A stretch of 33,845 bases of DNA, from NCBI RefSeq assembly GCF_000348925.1, contig NZ_AODQ01000039.1:1-33845 (forward strand), read 5' to 3'. Shown here piece after piece: positions 16,175-25,813 of this stretch. Each line of letters begins with the position of its first letter. Positions within the stretch are counted from its first letter, which is position 1. The stretch is from Cesiribacter andamanensis AMV16 (GTDB lineage: Bacteria > Bacteroidota > Bacteroidia > Cytophagales > Cyclobacteriaceae). The notes beneath the pieces were generated by a model, which ran no database searches, was not told the DNA's origin, and saw only the letters and a list, made by a program, of their open reading frames with translations. The position numbers and the translations under genes are program-made.

Positions 16175-17421
16175 AGGATAGTTTAAAGCTTGTACTGATT
16201 CAGAGCATCAATATTTTTCTGGGTCTGTTTAATGTATATTATGTTGCCAGAGAAGTATCCCCGGCTGTTTATGCGGTTGTTTCTGTTGGCTATATTATTA
16301 CATTTCTGCTTACAACCTTCACTTTTACCGGCATCGAAGATGCCCTTAAGCAGGATGTACTCGGCTGGCTGCAGGGGGGCAGGCTTAGGCGTATTCGCAT
16401 TCTTGTAAGCCAGGCAATCATTCAGCGGGTAATCACTTATATGTTGGTGCTGCCTGTGGTTTTGGGCTATGCCTGGTATATATCTGAGGCAAAATTCGAA
16501 GGATTGTACTTTCAGGAATTTCTCATCTTCACGTTATCAGGCTTTATAGCTGCCATCCATCATTGTCTTTCACTCTTACTTAAGTCCTTTGATCGTTACG
16601 TAACTGTTGCGTTTGGTGAACTCATTATAGGGGTGGTAGGTAAAACAGCTGCTGTTTTATTTTTTGTGCTTTGGGGGTTTAAAGCCTATGTCTGGGCCCT
16701 TGCCCTACTCCCCATAATTCCCTGTATTTTCTTAGGGAGGAGTATGTTGCCCTGGATGCGCCCCGCCTATCTCATACCCACCAGTGCATTGTGGAAAGTA
16801 ATAATGCGCTATAAATGGTTTGGATTTGCAAGCTATATGCGCTACCTGGGCAACTATGCAGATCAGTTGCTGATATCGGTGTTTATGGCTCCTGAGATTT
16901 TAGCTGGTTTTACCATTGCCAGAAAGGTGCTGGATATTGGCAAGATCTTCTCTGCCAATATTTTTGAAAACCTTACCCTGAAGCTTGTACGCTTCAAAAC
17001 AGATACGCCCCAGTTACTTGACCAGTATAAAAAGCTTGGAATATTAAGAAACAAGCTGGTAATAGGCGCAAGCCTGCTTTGCCTGCCCCTTCTTTTTACG
17101 CTGGATACGCTTGTAGAACTGGCCGGTCTGGGAGAATACGCTGGTTTGGAATTTATGTTAATGGCAGCTGTGGTTGCCAGCGTACTTCAGCTTTACCGCA
17201 CTAGCTCAGATACAACTATTAAGATATTTTTGCCATCGGACAGGATCTTCTGGTATGAATGTGCCTATTCCACAATCTCAATAGGGGCCCTGGCTATTTG
17301 TGCCTTATTACTTCCACAAGCACATATTATGTTCTATAGGGTGCTGCTAGAGGCAGGCATGATTATAATTTCTGTTCAATTTCTACAGTCCTTTTCCAGG
17401 ACCTACTTAGCAAAAGCATGA
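16171..17421 (+). CDS. Wzx-like polysaccharide flippase
   Basis: A 416-residue polytopic protein with about 12 membrane segments, of the MATE/MOP polysaccharide transporter type. It would flip undecaprenyl-diphosphate-linked repeat units across the inner membrane. Supporting sequences are the N-terminal start without signal peptide, the SYMRYLGNYADQLLISVFM segment (about 216-234) with the D-Q common in this family, and its place in a run of glycosyltransferases. It starts in the ATGA overlap with the epimerase remnant and ends in an ATGA overlap with the next gene. Confidence 0.85.
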   Translation: MKDSLKLVLIQSINIFLGLFNVYYVAREVSPAVYAVVSVGYIITFLLTTFTFTGIEDALKQDVLGWLQGGRLRRIRILVSQAIIQRVITYMLVLPVVLGYAWYISEAKFEGLYFQEFLIFTLSGFIAAIHHCLSLLLKSFDRYVTVAFGELIIGVVGKTAAVLFFVLWGFKAYVWALALLPIIPCIFLGRSMLPWMRPAYLIPTSALWKVIMRYKWFGFASYMRYLGNYADQLLISVFMAPEILAGFTIARKVLDIGKIFSANIFENLTLKLVRFKTDTPQLLDQYKKLGILRNKLVIGASLLCLPLLFTLDTLVELAGLGEYAGLEFMLMAAVVASVLQLYRTSSDTTIKIFLPSDRIFWYECAYSTISIGALAICALLLPQAHIMFYRVLLEAGMIIISVQFLQSFSRTYLAKA

Positions 17422-18554
17422 AGGTAGCGCATATTATACATGAGTTAGGCCAGGGAGGGGCACAGAAGTTTGTCGTAGATTGGGTCAATACTGCGCTTGA
17501 GCTGGGCATAGAGCCCATTTTAATTGTTTACAATCTGGACCAACAGCACTCCTTTTTCCTGGATAAGGTTCACCCCTCAGTCAAGCTTATTGATTTGAAC
17601 ATCAACTTTTCCAGTGTAAGGAAGCATGTAGATCCGATCATTCGGCTGCACCGGGTACTACGGGAGCAAAGCCCAGATATCGTCAATACACATTTATGGC
17701 CTATTGATCACCTGTTCTTTATCAGGCGCTTTCTGCCTTCCTGCAAATACTTTCATACCCTGCATAATCAGCCCGTAAAGGAAAGGGGCCGGCACCTGCA
17801 TAGTTACTGGATTCGTAATTACTTCTTTAAAAATAAGACAGTTTATCCTGTAGCAATCTCAAAAGATGTGCTTGAGGGGTATCATGCGCTTTATGGCGCC
17901 CAGGCTCCTTATTATCTGGTGCCGAATGGCTCTAGCAAACCCCAGCCAACCCCACGCTTGCAGCAGGTGATGCAAGAGATTGAGGACCTGAAGCCCACTC
18001 CTGCAACAACCGTTTTTTTATCAATAGGACGGATCGCAACGGTAAAGAACTATCAGTTAGCTGTTGATGCCTTTCAACAACTTCATCAGGAAGGAAAAGA
18101 GTGTTTACTACTGGTGATAGGAGGCGATGGCAGTCCGCTGGCCCCTCAGCCGCTTTCTTATTTCAAGAGTCTTGATACGCCTAATGTACATTTCCTGGGG
18201 CTTCGTAGCAATGTTTCCGATTATCTGGCGGCGGCAGACTTCTACTGTATGTTTTCTCATTATGAAGGGCTAAGCATTGCGCAGGCCGAAGCTATGGCTA
18301 TGCAACTCATCTCTGTAGTTACACCCGGGCCCGGCGTGTCTGAACCCATACAGGAAGGCGAAAATGGCTTTATTAGTCCTTCATACACTGTGTCTGATTA
18401 TGTTGATACGCTGCAAAATGCGTTGCAATTATCAAAGGCTGAAAGAAAAAGAATGGAAGAGGTAACACTCAGAAAATATGAGCAGGAGTTCTCCATGCAA
18501 AAGTGTGTGGGGGCCTACCTGAGTGCGTATAAAGAGCAATTACAAAAAAAGTAG
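17418..18554 (+). CDS. GT4-family glycosyltransferase (first)
   Basis: A 378-residue GT-B fold enzyme. The N-terminal acceptor domain opens with HIIHELGQGGAQKFV (6-20), the glycine loop typical of GT4. The C-terminal donor domain has LSIGRIATVKNY (201-212) and the E-x7-E motif E283 to E291 in EGLSIAQAE. It would add one sugar to the lipid-linked repeat unit on the cytoplasmic side; donor and linkage cannot be read from sequence. ATGA overlap with the flippase gene. Confidence 0.9.
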   Translation: MKVAHIIHELGQGGAQKFVVDWVNTALELGIEPILIVYNLDQQHSFFLDKVHPSVKLIDLNINFSSVRKHVDPIIRLHRVLREQSPDIVNTHLWPIDHLFFIRRFLPSCKYFHTLHNQPVKERGRHLHSYWIRNYFFKNKTVYPVAISKDVLEGYHALYGAQAPYYLVPNGSSKPQPTPRLQQVMQEIEDLKPTPATTVFLSIGRIATVKNYQLAVDAFQQLHQEGKECLLLVIGGDGSPLAPQPLSYFKSLDTPNVHFLGLRSNVSDYLAAADFYCMFSHYEGLSIAQAEAMAMQLISVVTPGPGVSEPIQEGENGFISPSYTVSDYVDTLQNALQLSKAERKRMEEVTLRKYEQEFSMQKCVGAYLSAYKEQLQKK

Positions 18555-18556
18555 TG

Positions 18557-19651
18557 ATGCGAAAAAAAAGGCTGTTTTTTCTGGTGCCGTTTTTAGAGGG
18601 AGGAGGAAGCGAGCGGGTAGTGGTAAATCTCTTCAAAGCGATTGATCGGGATTGCTATGAGCCAACCCTTGTATTATTCCAGAAAAAAGGGATTTACCTG
18701 GAACAGCTCCCCCCCGATGCCAATATCCACGTGCTGGATGTAAACCGGACGCGATACGCTTTTGTGGCAGTTGCCAACCACCTGCGAAGGGAAAAGCCGG
18801 ATATTGTTTTTTCTACCCTGGGCCATCTTAATCTCCTGATTGCGCTGCTACGTCCCTTACTGCCTGCTAATATCAAATTTATAGCCAGAGAGTCTAATAC
18901 AATAAGCGTTCATAACAAATCAGAAAGTTTTCCTAAAGTATTTGATCTTTTGTTTAAGACGGTGTATCGGAGGTTTGACACGGTAATTTGCCAGTGCCAG
19001 TACATGAAAAATGATCTTATCGAGAATTATGAATTTCCTGCCGAAAAGATTGCCGTAATTAATAACCCGCTGGATTTTGCCCAGGTAGAAAAAAAGCTGG
19101 AGGCAGTACCGCAGGTATTTTCTCATAAAACATTCAATGTATTATTTGTGGGGAGACTTAACGCTCAAAAGCGGGTAGATTTGCTTTTGGAGAGTATGGC
19201 GCTCTTGCCTGCGGATGTTAGTCTCTACCTGATCGGGAAGGGAGAGCTCAGGCAGGAGCTGGAGCAGCAGGCCAGTTCACTGGGAATTTCACACAGAGTA
19301 TTCTTTCTTGGAGAACAAAAAAATCCCTATCAGTATATGGCCCAGGCCCACTGTCTGGCACTCAGTTCAGCCTATGAGGGCTTTCCTAATGTGGTGCTGG
19401 AGGCACATGCCTGCGGGACACCGGTTGTTGCATTTGATTCGCCGGGCGGCACAGCTGAAATTATTCTGGAGGGCATAAATGGTTATATGGCCCCCTTTGG
19501 CGATGTAAAAGGCTTTGCTGATAACGTAGCGAAACTTAGAGAAACAGCTTTTTCAAAAGAGGCAATACGAAAAAGCGCCTATGACCGGTACAACCTCGAC
19601 AAGATAGTAAGCCAATACAAGGAAGTGTTTACACATCTCACAAGTAGATGA
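18557..19651 (+). CDS. GT4-family glycosyltransferase (second)
   Basis: A 364-residue GT-B enzyme. The N-terminal FFLVPFLEGGGSERVVVNLF (7-26) is the classic GT4 glycine loop; the donor domain has VLFVGRLNAQKRVDLLLE (195-212) and E274 to E282 in EGFPNVVLE, followed by ACGTPVVAFDSPGG. It could also start at the GTG at 18554, which overlaps the previous stop codon, but the ATG at 18557 is the simpler choice. It resembles GalNAc- and galactose-type GT4 enzymes in a general way only. Its stop overlaps the next start as ATGA. Confidence 0.9.
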   Translation: MRKKRLFFLVPFLEGGGSERVVVNLFKAIDRDCYEPTLVLFQKKGIYLEQLPPDANIHVLDVNRTRYAFVAVANHLRREKPDIVFSTLGHLNLLIALLRPLLPANIKFIARESNTISVHNKSESFPKVFDLLFKTVYRRFDTVICQCQYMKNDLIENYEFPAEKIAVINNPLDFAQVEKKLEAVPQVFSHKTFNVLFVGRLNAQKRVDLLLESMALLPADVSLYLIGKGELRQELEQQASSLGISHRVFFLGEQKNPYQYMAQAHCLALSSAYEGFPNVVLEAHACGTPVVAFDSPGGTAEIILEGINGYMAPFGDVKGFADNVAKLRETAFSKEAIRKSAYDRYNLDKIVSQYKEVFTHLTSR

Positions 19652-20973
19652 TACTTACCCGAGCAACAGTAGTTAAGTGGATATACTATCTATTATTAAC
19701 TATTCCGCTAAGCTTTAAATTTGAGCCTTTGAATGGGCTCATTTTCTATCCGCAGGAATTCTTGTTGCCTGTACTGTTACTGCTATATCTGATCCTGAAT
19801 AAATTTAAGCTCAATTATGCGGCCCATCTGCAGCCCTACTATTTTTTGCTGGCCGCATTAGGGGTAATTCTTCTCTCCAGTAGTGTCCATCTCTACTTTT
19901 ATCCGGAGAGCACTGGATTTTTTAAAACTGTCAAATATTTGCTGTATGTGTTCTGCATCGTAGCCATAGCAGATTATGATGGCTTCGATCGGTTTCTGGT
20001 GCAGTTCAATAAAATAGCCTTCTGGGTGATTGTTTTGAGCCTGATGGGCTTTCTCTATTCCAAACACAGCTCGGGCCTGTCGTGGGGGAGTTTTATGCAG
20101 CGTGCTACCTGGAAAGCCGAGTTGATGCCAAGTGGCTTTTCAAATCTCATTTATAATTTCTCTTCCGGAAGCTTTGTTCGTTATACCGGAAATCATGGAA
20201 TATATGGTACTTATCTGGTGCTGATCTATCTGTTGAATATAGGCAGCATATTTAGTGAAAGTATCCAAACCACCAGGCTTAACTATGTATTGCTTGGGCT
20301 GGTACTAATTAACCTTGGACTGCTAACTGCCCGGGAAGCATTGCTGGTGTTTGTGGTGCTAAACATGCTGGCACTCTTTCTTTACTTTACAACCACCCGA
20401 TTTAAGCTGAAGCACCTGGTGGGGAGTATGATGGCTATTGCTGCCGCAGTTTGTCTTCTAGTTGTGCTGTGGAATCTTGATGTCAATATTGTATTGATCA
20501 ACAAGCTGAAATATACTATGGCAAGCTATGAGCATAGCGGTGGTGAGGCCAACATTAGTGCAAGAACAGGGGTGTGGATGCTTACACTCTATTCATTTGC
20601 CATGACACCCTGGCGGCTGTTAACGGGCTATGGCTTTAACCGAGAATCCTACATTGCAGCACTCGAGAAAACCAATGCGTTCTTTGATCTGCACCTGACA
20701 TTTGCCGGTGTGCCGGAAAGCTATTTCTTTACGCTACTGGCCTATGGCGGAGTGCTGGCACTTCTTTTTGGGGTTTTTTATTTCCTGATCATGTTTTATC
20801 AGTTGCGGACTCCGGCCATTCGGAAAACCCTATTTGGCAGGCTTCTTTTCTGTTTTATGATAGGGGTCTTACTAAGTAATAATACGGGCGCTTCCGTATT
20901 GGCAGATCTTCTGATTACCCAACTTGCCCTGGCTTACATGTTTATTGTCAATCATGCAAAAAAACTCGCCTAA
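19648..20973 (+). CDS. Wzy-like O-antigen polymerase/ligase family protein
   Basis: A 441-residue protein with about ten or eleven membrane segments and a large loop in the second half (about 290-350: ISARTGVWMLTLYSFAMTPW, then LTGYGFNRESY), as in Wzy polymerases and WaaL-type ligases. It would join repeat units on the periplasmic side. Which of this protein and the one at 22.0 kb is the polymerase is not decidable by eye. It starts in an ATGA overlap with the second GT4 gene. Confidence 0.8.
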   Translation: MILTRATVVKWIYYLLLTIPLSFKFEPLNGLIFYPQEFLLPVLLLLYLILNKFKLNYAAHLQPYYFLLAALGVILLSSSVHLYFYPESTGFFKTVKYLLYVFCIVAIADYDGFDRFLVQFNKIAFWVIVLSLMGFLYSKHSSGLSWGSFMQRATWKAELMPSGFSNLIYNFSSGSFVRYTGNHGIYGTYLVLIYLLNIGSIFSESIQTTRLNYVLLGLVLINLGLLTAREALLVFVVLNMLALFLYFTTTRFKLKHLVGSMMAIAAAVCLLVVLWNLDVNIVLINKLKYTMASYEHSGGEANISARTGVWMLTLYSFAMTPWRLLTGYGFNRESYIAALEKTNAFFDLHLTFAGVPESYFFTLLAYGGVLALLFGVFYFLIMFYQLRTPAIRKTLFGRLLFCFMIGVLLSNNTGASVLADLLITQLALAYMFIVNHAKKLA

Positions 20974-22045
20974 GGTACTGCTTGTCACTGTAAGGGCCGA
21001 TCTCGGAGGAGGGCCCAAGCATGTGGATATTCTGCTGGATAAGATCAGCTACCCGGTGTATGTAGCCTGCCCGAAAGATGAGCCCTATTATTCTATCTGG
21101 AAAAACCACCCAAAGGTAGAGGGGGTTGAGGTAGTACCTCACCGGAAGCTAACGCCCGAAGCCTTACTGCGGGTGGCGGCCTTTTGTAGAAATAAGCAGA
21201 TTGACATTGTTCATTCCCACGGTAAAGGGGCTGGAATTTACTCTCGCCTGCTGAAGTTGCTGGTGCCCGGCCTGCGCGTAATTCATACCTATCATGGGGT
21301 TTCTACCACTGTTACCGGCCTTAAGCGTTTGCTGTACTATGGGGTAGAAAAAGCTTTATACCCCCTTACCGACCGCTTTATTAATGTATCCTACGGTGAA
21401 CGGGACTATTGTGTAAATGCAGGAATCCTTAAGCCCCAGCGGTCCGCTGTAATCTATAATGGAATTGAGCCCCTGGAACGGATCGCCCAGCCAGAAGGAG
21501 CTAAGGAAAATACCCCCTCTTTTGTGGTGGCTACCCTATCCCGCTTCGATCACCAGAAAAACATGCAGGAGACGTTTGCTATCGCCAAACATCTTCGGGA
21601 GTATCGCCAGATCCGCTTTCTGTGGATTGGAGATGGAGAGGACAGGGTGGCGTTGGAGCAGGCGGCCCAACGGGAGGGGCTCACCAACATTACGTTTGCC
21701 GGCTTTCGGCAGGACATTCCAAAACTGCTTTCCGAGGCAGATGTATATCTAACCACCTCCCGCCATGAAGGCCTGCCCTTTGCCTTGATAGAGGCCTTTT
21801 CCTTGAAGATTCCGGTAGTGGCATCAGATGTTGTGGGAAATAATGAGGTGGTTACACACGGGGTAAACGGCTTTCTTTATCCTTTGGGAAGTATTGCTGA
21901 AGGTGCCGGTTCCCTGTTGAAATTGATGGAAGATCAGCCAACCTATCAGCGCTTTTCTGCGGACGCCTATGCGTCTTTTCGGCTGAAGTATTCTGCAACT
22001 AAAATGGTTCGTGAAATTGAAAATATATATCAAATGGCAATCTGA
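20954..22045 (+). CDS. GT4-family glycosyltransferase (third)
   Basis: A 363-residue GT-B enzyme starting MQKNSPKVLLVTVRADLGGG, with GGGPKHV at 18-24 as the glycine loop and VHSHGKGAGIYSRLL (86-100) typical of GT4 acceptor domains. The donor domain has ATLSRFDHQKN (193-203) and E272 to E280 in EGLPFALIE. I chose the ATG at 20954 over an ATG 30 bases earlier because the earlier one adds a short hydrophobic stretch unlike the family. It overlaps the end of the Wzy-like gene by 20 bases. Confidence 0.9.
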   Translation: MQKNSPKVLLVTVRADLGGGPKHVDILLDKISYPVYVACPKDEPYYSIWKNHPKVEGVEVVPHRKLTPEALLRVAAFCRNKQIDIVHSHGKGAGIYSRLLKLLVPGLRVIHTYHGVSTTVTGLKRLLYYGVEKALYPLTDRFINVSYGERDYCVNAGILKPQRSAVIYNGIEPLERIAQPEGAKENTPSFVVATLSRFDHQKNMQETFAIAKHLREYRQIRFLWIGDGEDRVALEQAAQREGLTNITFAGFRQDIPKLLSEADVYLTTSRHEGLPFALIEAFSLKIPVVASDVVGNNEVVTHGVNGFLYPLGSIAEGAGSLLKLMEDQPTYQRFSADAYASFRLKYSATKMVREIENIYQMAI

Positions 22046-23207
22046 GGCAATCTATGTCTATTTGCTGGCCTTTATAGTTATTTCACTACCGTATTCTCAT
22101 CTTTTATCCTCTCTTGGAATTGCTGCTTTGGCAGCATGCTGGTTAGTTTCCGGTAACTGGCCTGAAAAATGGGTGCGCTTAAAAAGGAATATGCCCGCAC
22201 TCTGCCTTCTGACTTTGTTTGCTGTATTTTTAGTGAGCCTGATCTATACAGATCATTTTCTCAGGGGTTGGTGGGAGATAGAAAAAAAACTTGCACTTCT
22301 GGTCTTCCCCCTTATTCTGGGAAGCCTTCAACTTTCCGACACAAGGCGAATATTCATTTTAAAGGCATATGTTTTCTCGGCCGTTTGTAGTGCGCTCTAT
22401 GGTGTTGGCCTTGTGTATGCGCATTACCTCAACCATACGGCACAGGGTATGCAAATGAACTTTGCGTATTACCAATGGATACTCCCGTACCTGCACGATT
22501 TTCTGGTTCCCCGCTGGACGATGTTTGCCGGAGGTGCAGCACTGGTTTCATTCTGGTTTTTTCTGAGAACCAAAAAGTGGCTCTATGCACTTCTTTTTCT
22601 CTTTTTGAATGCCTTCATTATCTTTCTGGCATCACGTATGGCACTGGTTGCGGTATGGGGGGTATTCCTGGCATACTTTATGGTTAAAGCTGTGCAGGAA
22701 AAGAAGCTTTACCTGCTGGTGGGCCCCCTTCTGTTTCTGGTGATTTCGTCTGGAGTACTCTGGTACGCCTCTCCCTATATCAGAAGTAAAGTAAACAATG
22801 CAAGCGGAACCAGTGACCGCACTTATCTTTGGCGGGCGGGCTACGAAGCCTGGCTGCAAAGCCCGTTGCTTGGGCATGGTGCCGGCACGGGAACAGTAGC
22901 TGTAGAGGAGGTTTTTCTGGCTAGAGGCTACCCGGTTACCTTAAAATCCTTTGAGGTGCATAATCAGTATCTGAGCTTTCTACTTCACTATGGTTTGCTT
23001 GGGCTTGGCCTTTTTGTGGCAGCATTTCTAACGGCGTTTTATGGTGGATGGAAGAAGGGTAATGTGCTGATTCTGTTATTACTACCTTTTTTCTACTGTA
23101 CCTTTTTCACAGAAACTCTACTGGCAAATCATCAGGGAGTCATTACCTTTGCTTTGTTATTTTCATTACTTGCCGGTTCTCCAATCCAACATGTTTCAAA
23201 ATACTAA
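22011..23207 (+). CDS. O-antigen ligase/polymerase (Wzy_C) family protein
   Basis: A 398-residue protein with about ten membrane segments and the Wzy_C (PF04932-type) signature: ASRMALVAVWGVFLAY (207-222), then SDRTYLWRAGYEAWLQSPLLG (268-288) and the H317-N-Q in VHNQYLSFLLHYGLLG. It would act on lipid-linked glycan in the periplasm as a ligase or a second polymerase. The only start giving the full N-terminus is GTG at 22011, which overlaps the third GT4 gene by 35 bases; no in-frame ATG lies nearby. Confidence 0.85.
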   Translation: MKLKIYIKWQSEAIYVYLLAFIVISLPYSHLLSSLGIAALAACWLVSGNWPEKWVRLKRNMPALCLLTLFAVFLVSLIYTDHFLRGWWEIEKKLALLVFPLILGSLQLSDTRRIFILKAYVFSAVCSALYGVGLVYAHYLNHTAQGMQMNFAYYQWILPYLHDFLVPRWTMFAGGAALVSFWFFLRTKKWLYALLFLFLNAFIIFLASRMALVAVWGVFLAYFMVKAVQEKKLYLLVGPLLFLVISSGVLWYASPYIRSKVNNASGTSDRTYLWRAGYEAWLQSPLLGHGAGTGTVAVEEVFLARGYPVTLKSFEVHNQYLSFLLHYGLLGLGLFVAAFLTAFYGGWKKGNVLILLLLPFFYCTFFTETLLANHQGVITFALLFSLLAGSPIQHVSKY

Positions 23208-24339
23208 GGCCGCTCTCGTTCATGATTGGCTGATTACCGAAGGTGGAGCTGAAAAGTGCGTTCAGTCCTTTTTGAATGTAAATCCCAATTTCGATCTCTT
23301 TTCTCTGATCGATTTTTTTCCCGAGGAATACCGGCAGCGGATGCTTCAGGGGAAGGTGGCCACAACAAGCTTTATTCAGAAATTACCTACGGCACAAGCC
23401 AACCATCGCAAGTTTCTACCCCTGTTTCCCCTGGCTGTAGAACAATTCGATCTCTCCCAGTACGATTTAATTCTTTCCTCCTCAACGTCTGTTTCCAAAG
23501 GGGTATTAACCCACAGCAATCAGCTCCATATATGCTACTGCCATTCGCCTATGCGCTATGCCTGGGATTTATACTACCAGTACCTGCAGGAGGCCAACCT
23601 GACCAGGGGAGTTAAAGGATGGATAGCCAAATATATTTTACACCGGATGCGTACCTGGGATGTTATTTCCTCAAACCGGGTTGATCATTTTATTGCCAAT
23701 TCGCAGTATATCGCTAAACGCATTAAAAAAGTATATAAGCGCGAAGCCACGGTTATTTACCCCCCGGTAGATGTAGAAAGTTTTAGCCTTGTGGAAGAGA
23801 AGGAAGATTTTTATCTGACAGCCTCCAGAATGGTACCCTACAAGAAAATTGATCTGATTGTAGAAGCATTTTCCCAACTTCCGGACAAGCGGCTAATTGT
23901 TATTGGCGATGGTCCGGATATGGGGAAGATCAGAAAAAAAGCCACGAAAAATATTGAGCTTTTGGGCTATCAGCCCTTTCCGGTATTAAAGGAGTATATG
24001 CAGAGGGCAAGAGCATTTGTCTTTGCCGCCGAAGAAGACTTTGGAATTATACCCGTTGAGGCTCAGGCCTGTGGTACTCCTGTTATTGCATATGGGAAAG
24101 GCGGAAGCCTGGAAACAGTTTTGGCATCTGAAACAGGAACGTTTTTTTATCAGCAAACAGCTGCTGCAATTGTGGCGGCTGTACATGATTTTGAGAGAAA
24201 ACAAGTAAGTTTTGACCCATTAAAAATCAGAAAGCATGCCGAGAAATTTAGTTCGCAACGCTTTGAGTCTGAGATTAAACAATACGTGGAAGAAAAATTG
24301 GGTGATTTTATAACAACACCTGCAGATTGTTTTGCTTAA
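23191..24339 (+). CDS. GT4-family glycosyltransferase (fourth), WbaZ-like
   Basis: A 382-residue GT-B enzyme beginning MFQNTKAALVHDWLITEGGA, a start typical of the WbaZ/mannosyltransferase-like branch of GT4. It also has CYCHSPMRYAWDLY (115-128), ASRMVPYKKIDLIVEAF (211-227) and E282 to E290 in EDFGIIPVE followed by ACGTPVIAYGKGG. Mannose transfer is plausible but unproven. The ATG at 23191 overlaps the previous gene by 17 bases; an ATG 42 bases upstream would add 14 residues not found in the family. Confidence 0.9.
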   Translation: MFQNTKAALVHDWLITEGGAEKCVQSFLNVNPNFDLFSLIDFFPEEYRQRMLQGKVATTSFIQKLPTAQANHRKFLPLFPLAVEQFDLSQYDLILSSSTSVSKGVLTHSNQLHICYCHSPMRYAWDLYYQYLQEANLTRGVKGWIAKYILHRMRTWDVISSNRVDHFIANSQYIAKRIKKVYKREATVIYPPVDVESFSLVEEKEDFYLTASRMVPYKKIDLIVEAFSQLPDKRLIVIGDGPDMGKIRKKATKNIELLGYQPFPVLKEYMQRARAFVFAAEEDFGIIPVEAQACGTPVIAYGKGGSLETVLASETGTFFYQQTAAAIVAAVHDFERKQVSFDPLKIRKHAEKFSSQRFESEIKQYVEEKLGDFITTPADCFA

Positions 24340-24411
24340 GGGATCTTTGCGAAATATTCAGGCAATGTAATAATGGGTTAAAATACGATTAAAATTTAAA
24401 TGTATAGTTTG

Positions 24412-24419
24412 TTACTTTG
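24412..24419 (+). promoter_or_regulatory. possible -7 element before the WcaJ-like gene
   Basis: TTACTTTG differs from TAnnTTTG at one position and lies in the AT-rich 103-bp gap before the start at 24443. The context TTTGCAACCC is typical of Bacteroidota transcription starts. The gap is the largest within the locus, so this gene may have its own promoter. Confidence 0.3.
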
Positions 24420-24442
24420 CAACCCTTATTGAAGTAACAGAC

Positions 24443-25813
24443 ATGGGAGCGCACCGGTATTCTAAATTTCTAAACAGCCTTCAAATTCTTGGCGATCTGG
24501 CCGTTATTAACATTGCCTTTGCTGTAGCCTTTTATAGTACGTTTGGGCATCTGGGTTTTTTGTCCGAGTTTCTCTATGCTGAGCTCTACTATTTTTTTAA
24601 CATCAGTTGGTTAGTCCTTACAGCGCTCAATAAGCCATTTCAAATTGCCCGTACAGAAGTTTTATCCAAAGTACTTCGTAGGCAAATCGGATTGCTGACC
24701 ATACACCTGTTGGTCTTTACAGCCTTTATTTTCTTTGGGAATATAGATGACTATTCCCGCCAACACTTACTACTTACCTACGCCTTCCTGCTTGTACTGG
24801 ACTTTGGATGGAAAGGTATGTTCTTTTATTCCCTACAGGCCTACCGTACCATGGGTTACAATACCCGAAATGTTGTGATTATGGGGTACGGGGAGTTGTC
24901 CGAAGAACTATCCAGACATTTTGAAGAGCATCCGGAGTATGGCTACCGCATGTTTGGATGTTTTGACAACCATGTTAAAGGGAATAAAATTCTGGGAAAG
25001 ATGGAGGATCTCAAGGAATTTGCCCTGCGTCATAACATAGATGAAATCTACTGCTGTTTGCCCTATGTACGGTATCAGAAAGTGAAAGAGCTGCTGGACT
25101 TTGCTGATGCCAATATAATAAAGGTAAAGCTGATAACTGATTTTAGGGGCTTCTCTAAAAAAGGCATTAAGCTTGAGCAGTATAACAATATTCCGGTCCT
25201 TAATATCTCTGCTATTCCTTTAGATGAGCTGAAAAATAAGGTCTTTAAGCGAACGTTTGATATTGTTTTCTCAATGTCGGTGTTACTACTGATCAGCCCT
25301 GTTTTGTTAATGGTTGGCTTGATGGTCAAAATCACCTCAAAAGGACCTGTTTTCTTTTCTCAGGAAAGAATAGGAAAAGATGGGGTTCCCTTTAAGATTT
25401 ATAAGTTCAGGAGTATGCGGGTTGATGCAGAGTTGGCCGGCCCTGCACTTTCTTCTGACTGTGATCCCAGAATCACAAAATGGGGTAAGATAATGCGCAA
25501 AACACGGCTTGATGAACTACCTCAATTTTATAATGTACTAAGGGGAGATATGGCCGTAGTAGGCCCTCGTCCAGAGCGGCAATTCTGGATCAATCAGATT
25601 GTTGAAAAATCGCCGCATTACAAGCGTCTTTTACGGGTCAAGCCAGGCATTACGTCGTTAGGACAGGTCAAATTTGGATATGCCGAGAATGTGGGTGAGA
25701 TGCTTCAACGGTTACGGTTCGATCTTCTGTATATCGATAATGCATCAATGCGCCTTGACATGCGGGTAATGATGATGACCGCTCTGGTAATGGTTCAGGG
25801 GAAGGGCAAATAG
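24443..25813 (+). CDS. Undecaprenyl-phosphate phosphosugar transferase, WcaJ-like
   Basis: A 456-residue polyprenyl-phosphate phosphosugar transferase that starts the repeat unit by moving a sugar-1-phosphate from a UDP-sugar to undecaprenyl phosphate. The layout is four N-terminal membrane segments (within 12-128), a CoA-binding-like Rossmann domain (about 142-235, VVIMGYGELSEEL), a re-entrant membrane helix (about 272-294) and the catalytic domain with KRTFDIVFS, GPVFFSQERIGKDG (301-314), KIYKFRSM (318-325), the acidic pair D357-E358 in RLDELPQ, and VVGPRPE (372-378). Glucose or galactose are likely first sugars. It is the last gene of the locus, before a strong bidirectional terminator. 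Confidence 0.92.
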   Translation: MGAHRYSKFLNSLQILGDLAVINIAFAVAFYSTFGHLGFLSEFLYAELYYFFNISWLVLTALNKPFQIARTEVLSKVLRRQIGLLTIHLLVFTAFIFFGNIDDYSRQHLLLTYAFLLVLDFGWKGMFFYSLQAYRTMGYNTRNVVIMGYGELSEELSRHFEEHPEYGYRMFGCFDNHVKGNKILGKMEDLKEFALRHNIDEIYCCLPYVRYQKVKELLDFADANIIKVKLITDFRGFSKKGIKLEQYNNIPVLNISAIPLDELKNKVFKRTFDIVFSMSVLLLISPVLLMVGLMVKITSKGPVFFSQERIGKDGVPFKIYKFRSMRVDAELAGPALSSDCDPRITKWGKIMRKTRLDELPQFYNVLRGDMAVVGPRPERQFWINQIVEKSPHYKRLLRVKPGITSLGQVKFGYAENVGEMLQRLRFDLLYIDNASMRLDMRVMMMTALVMVQGKGK

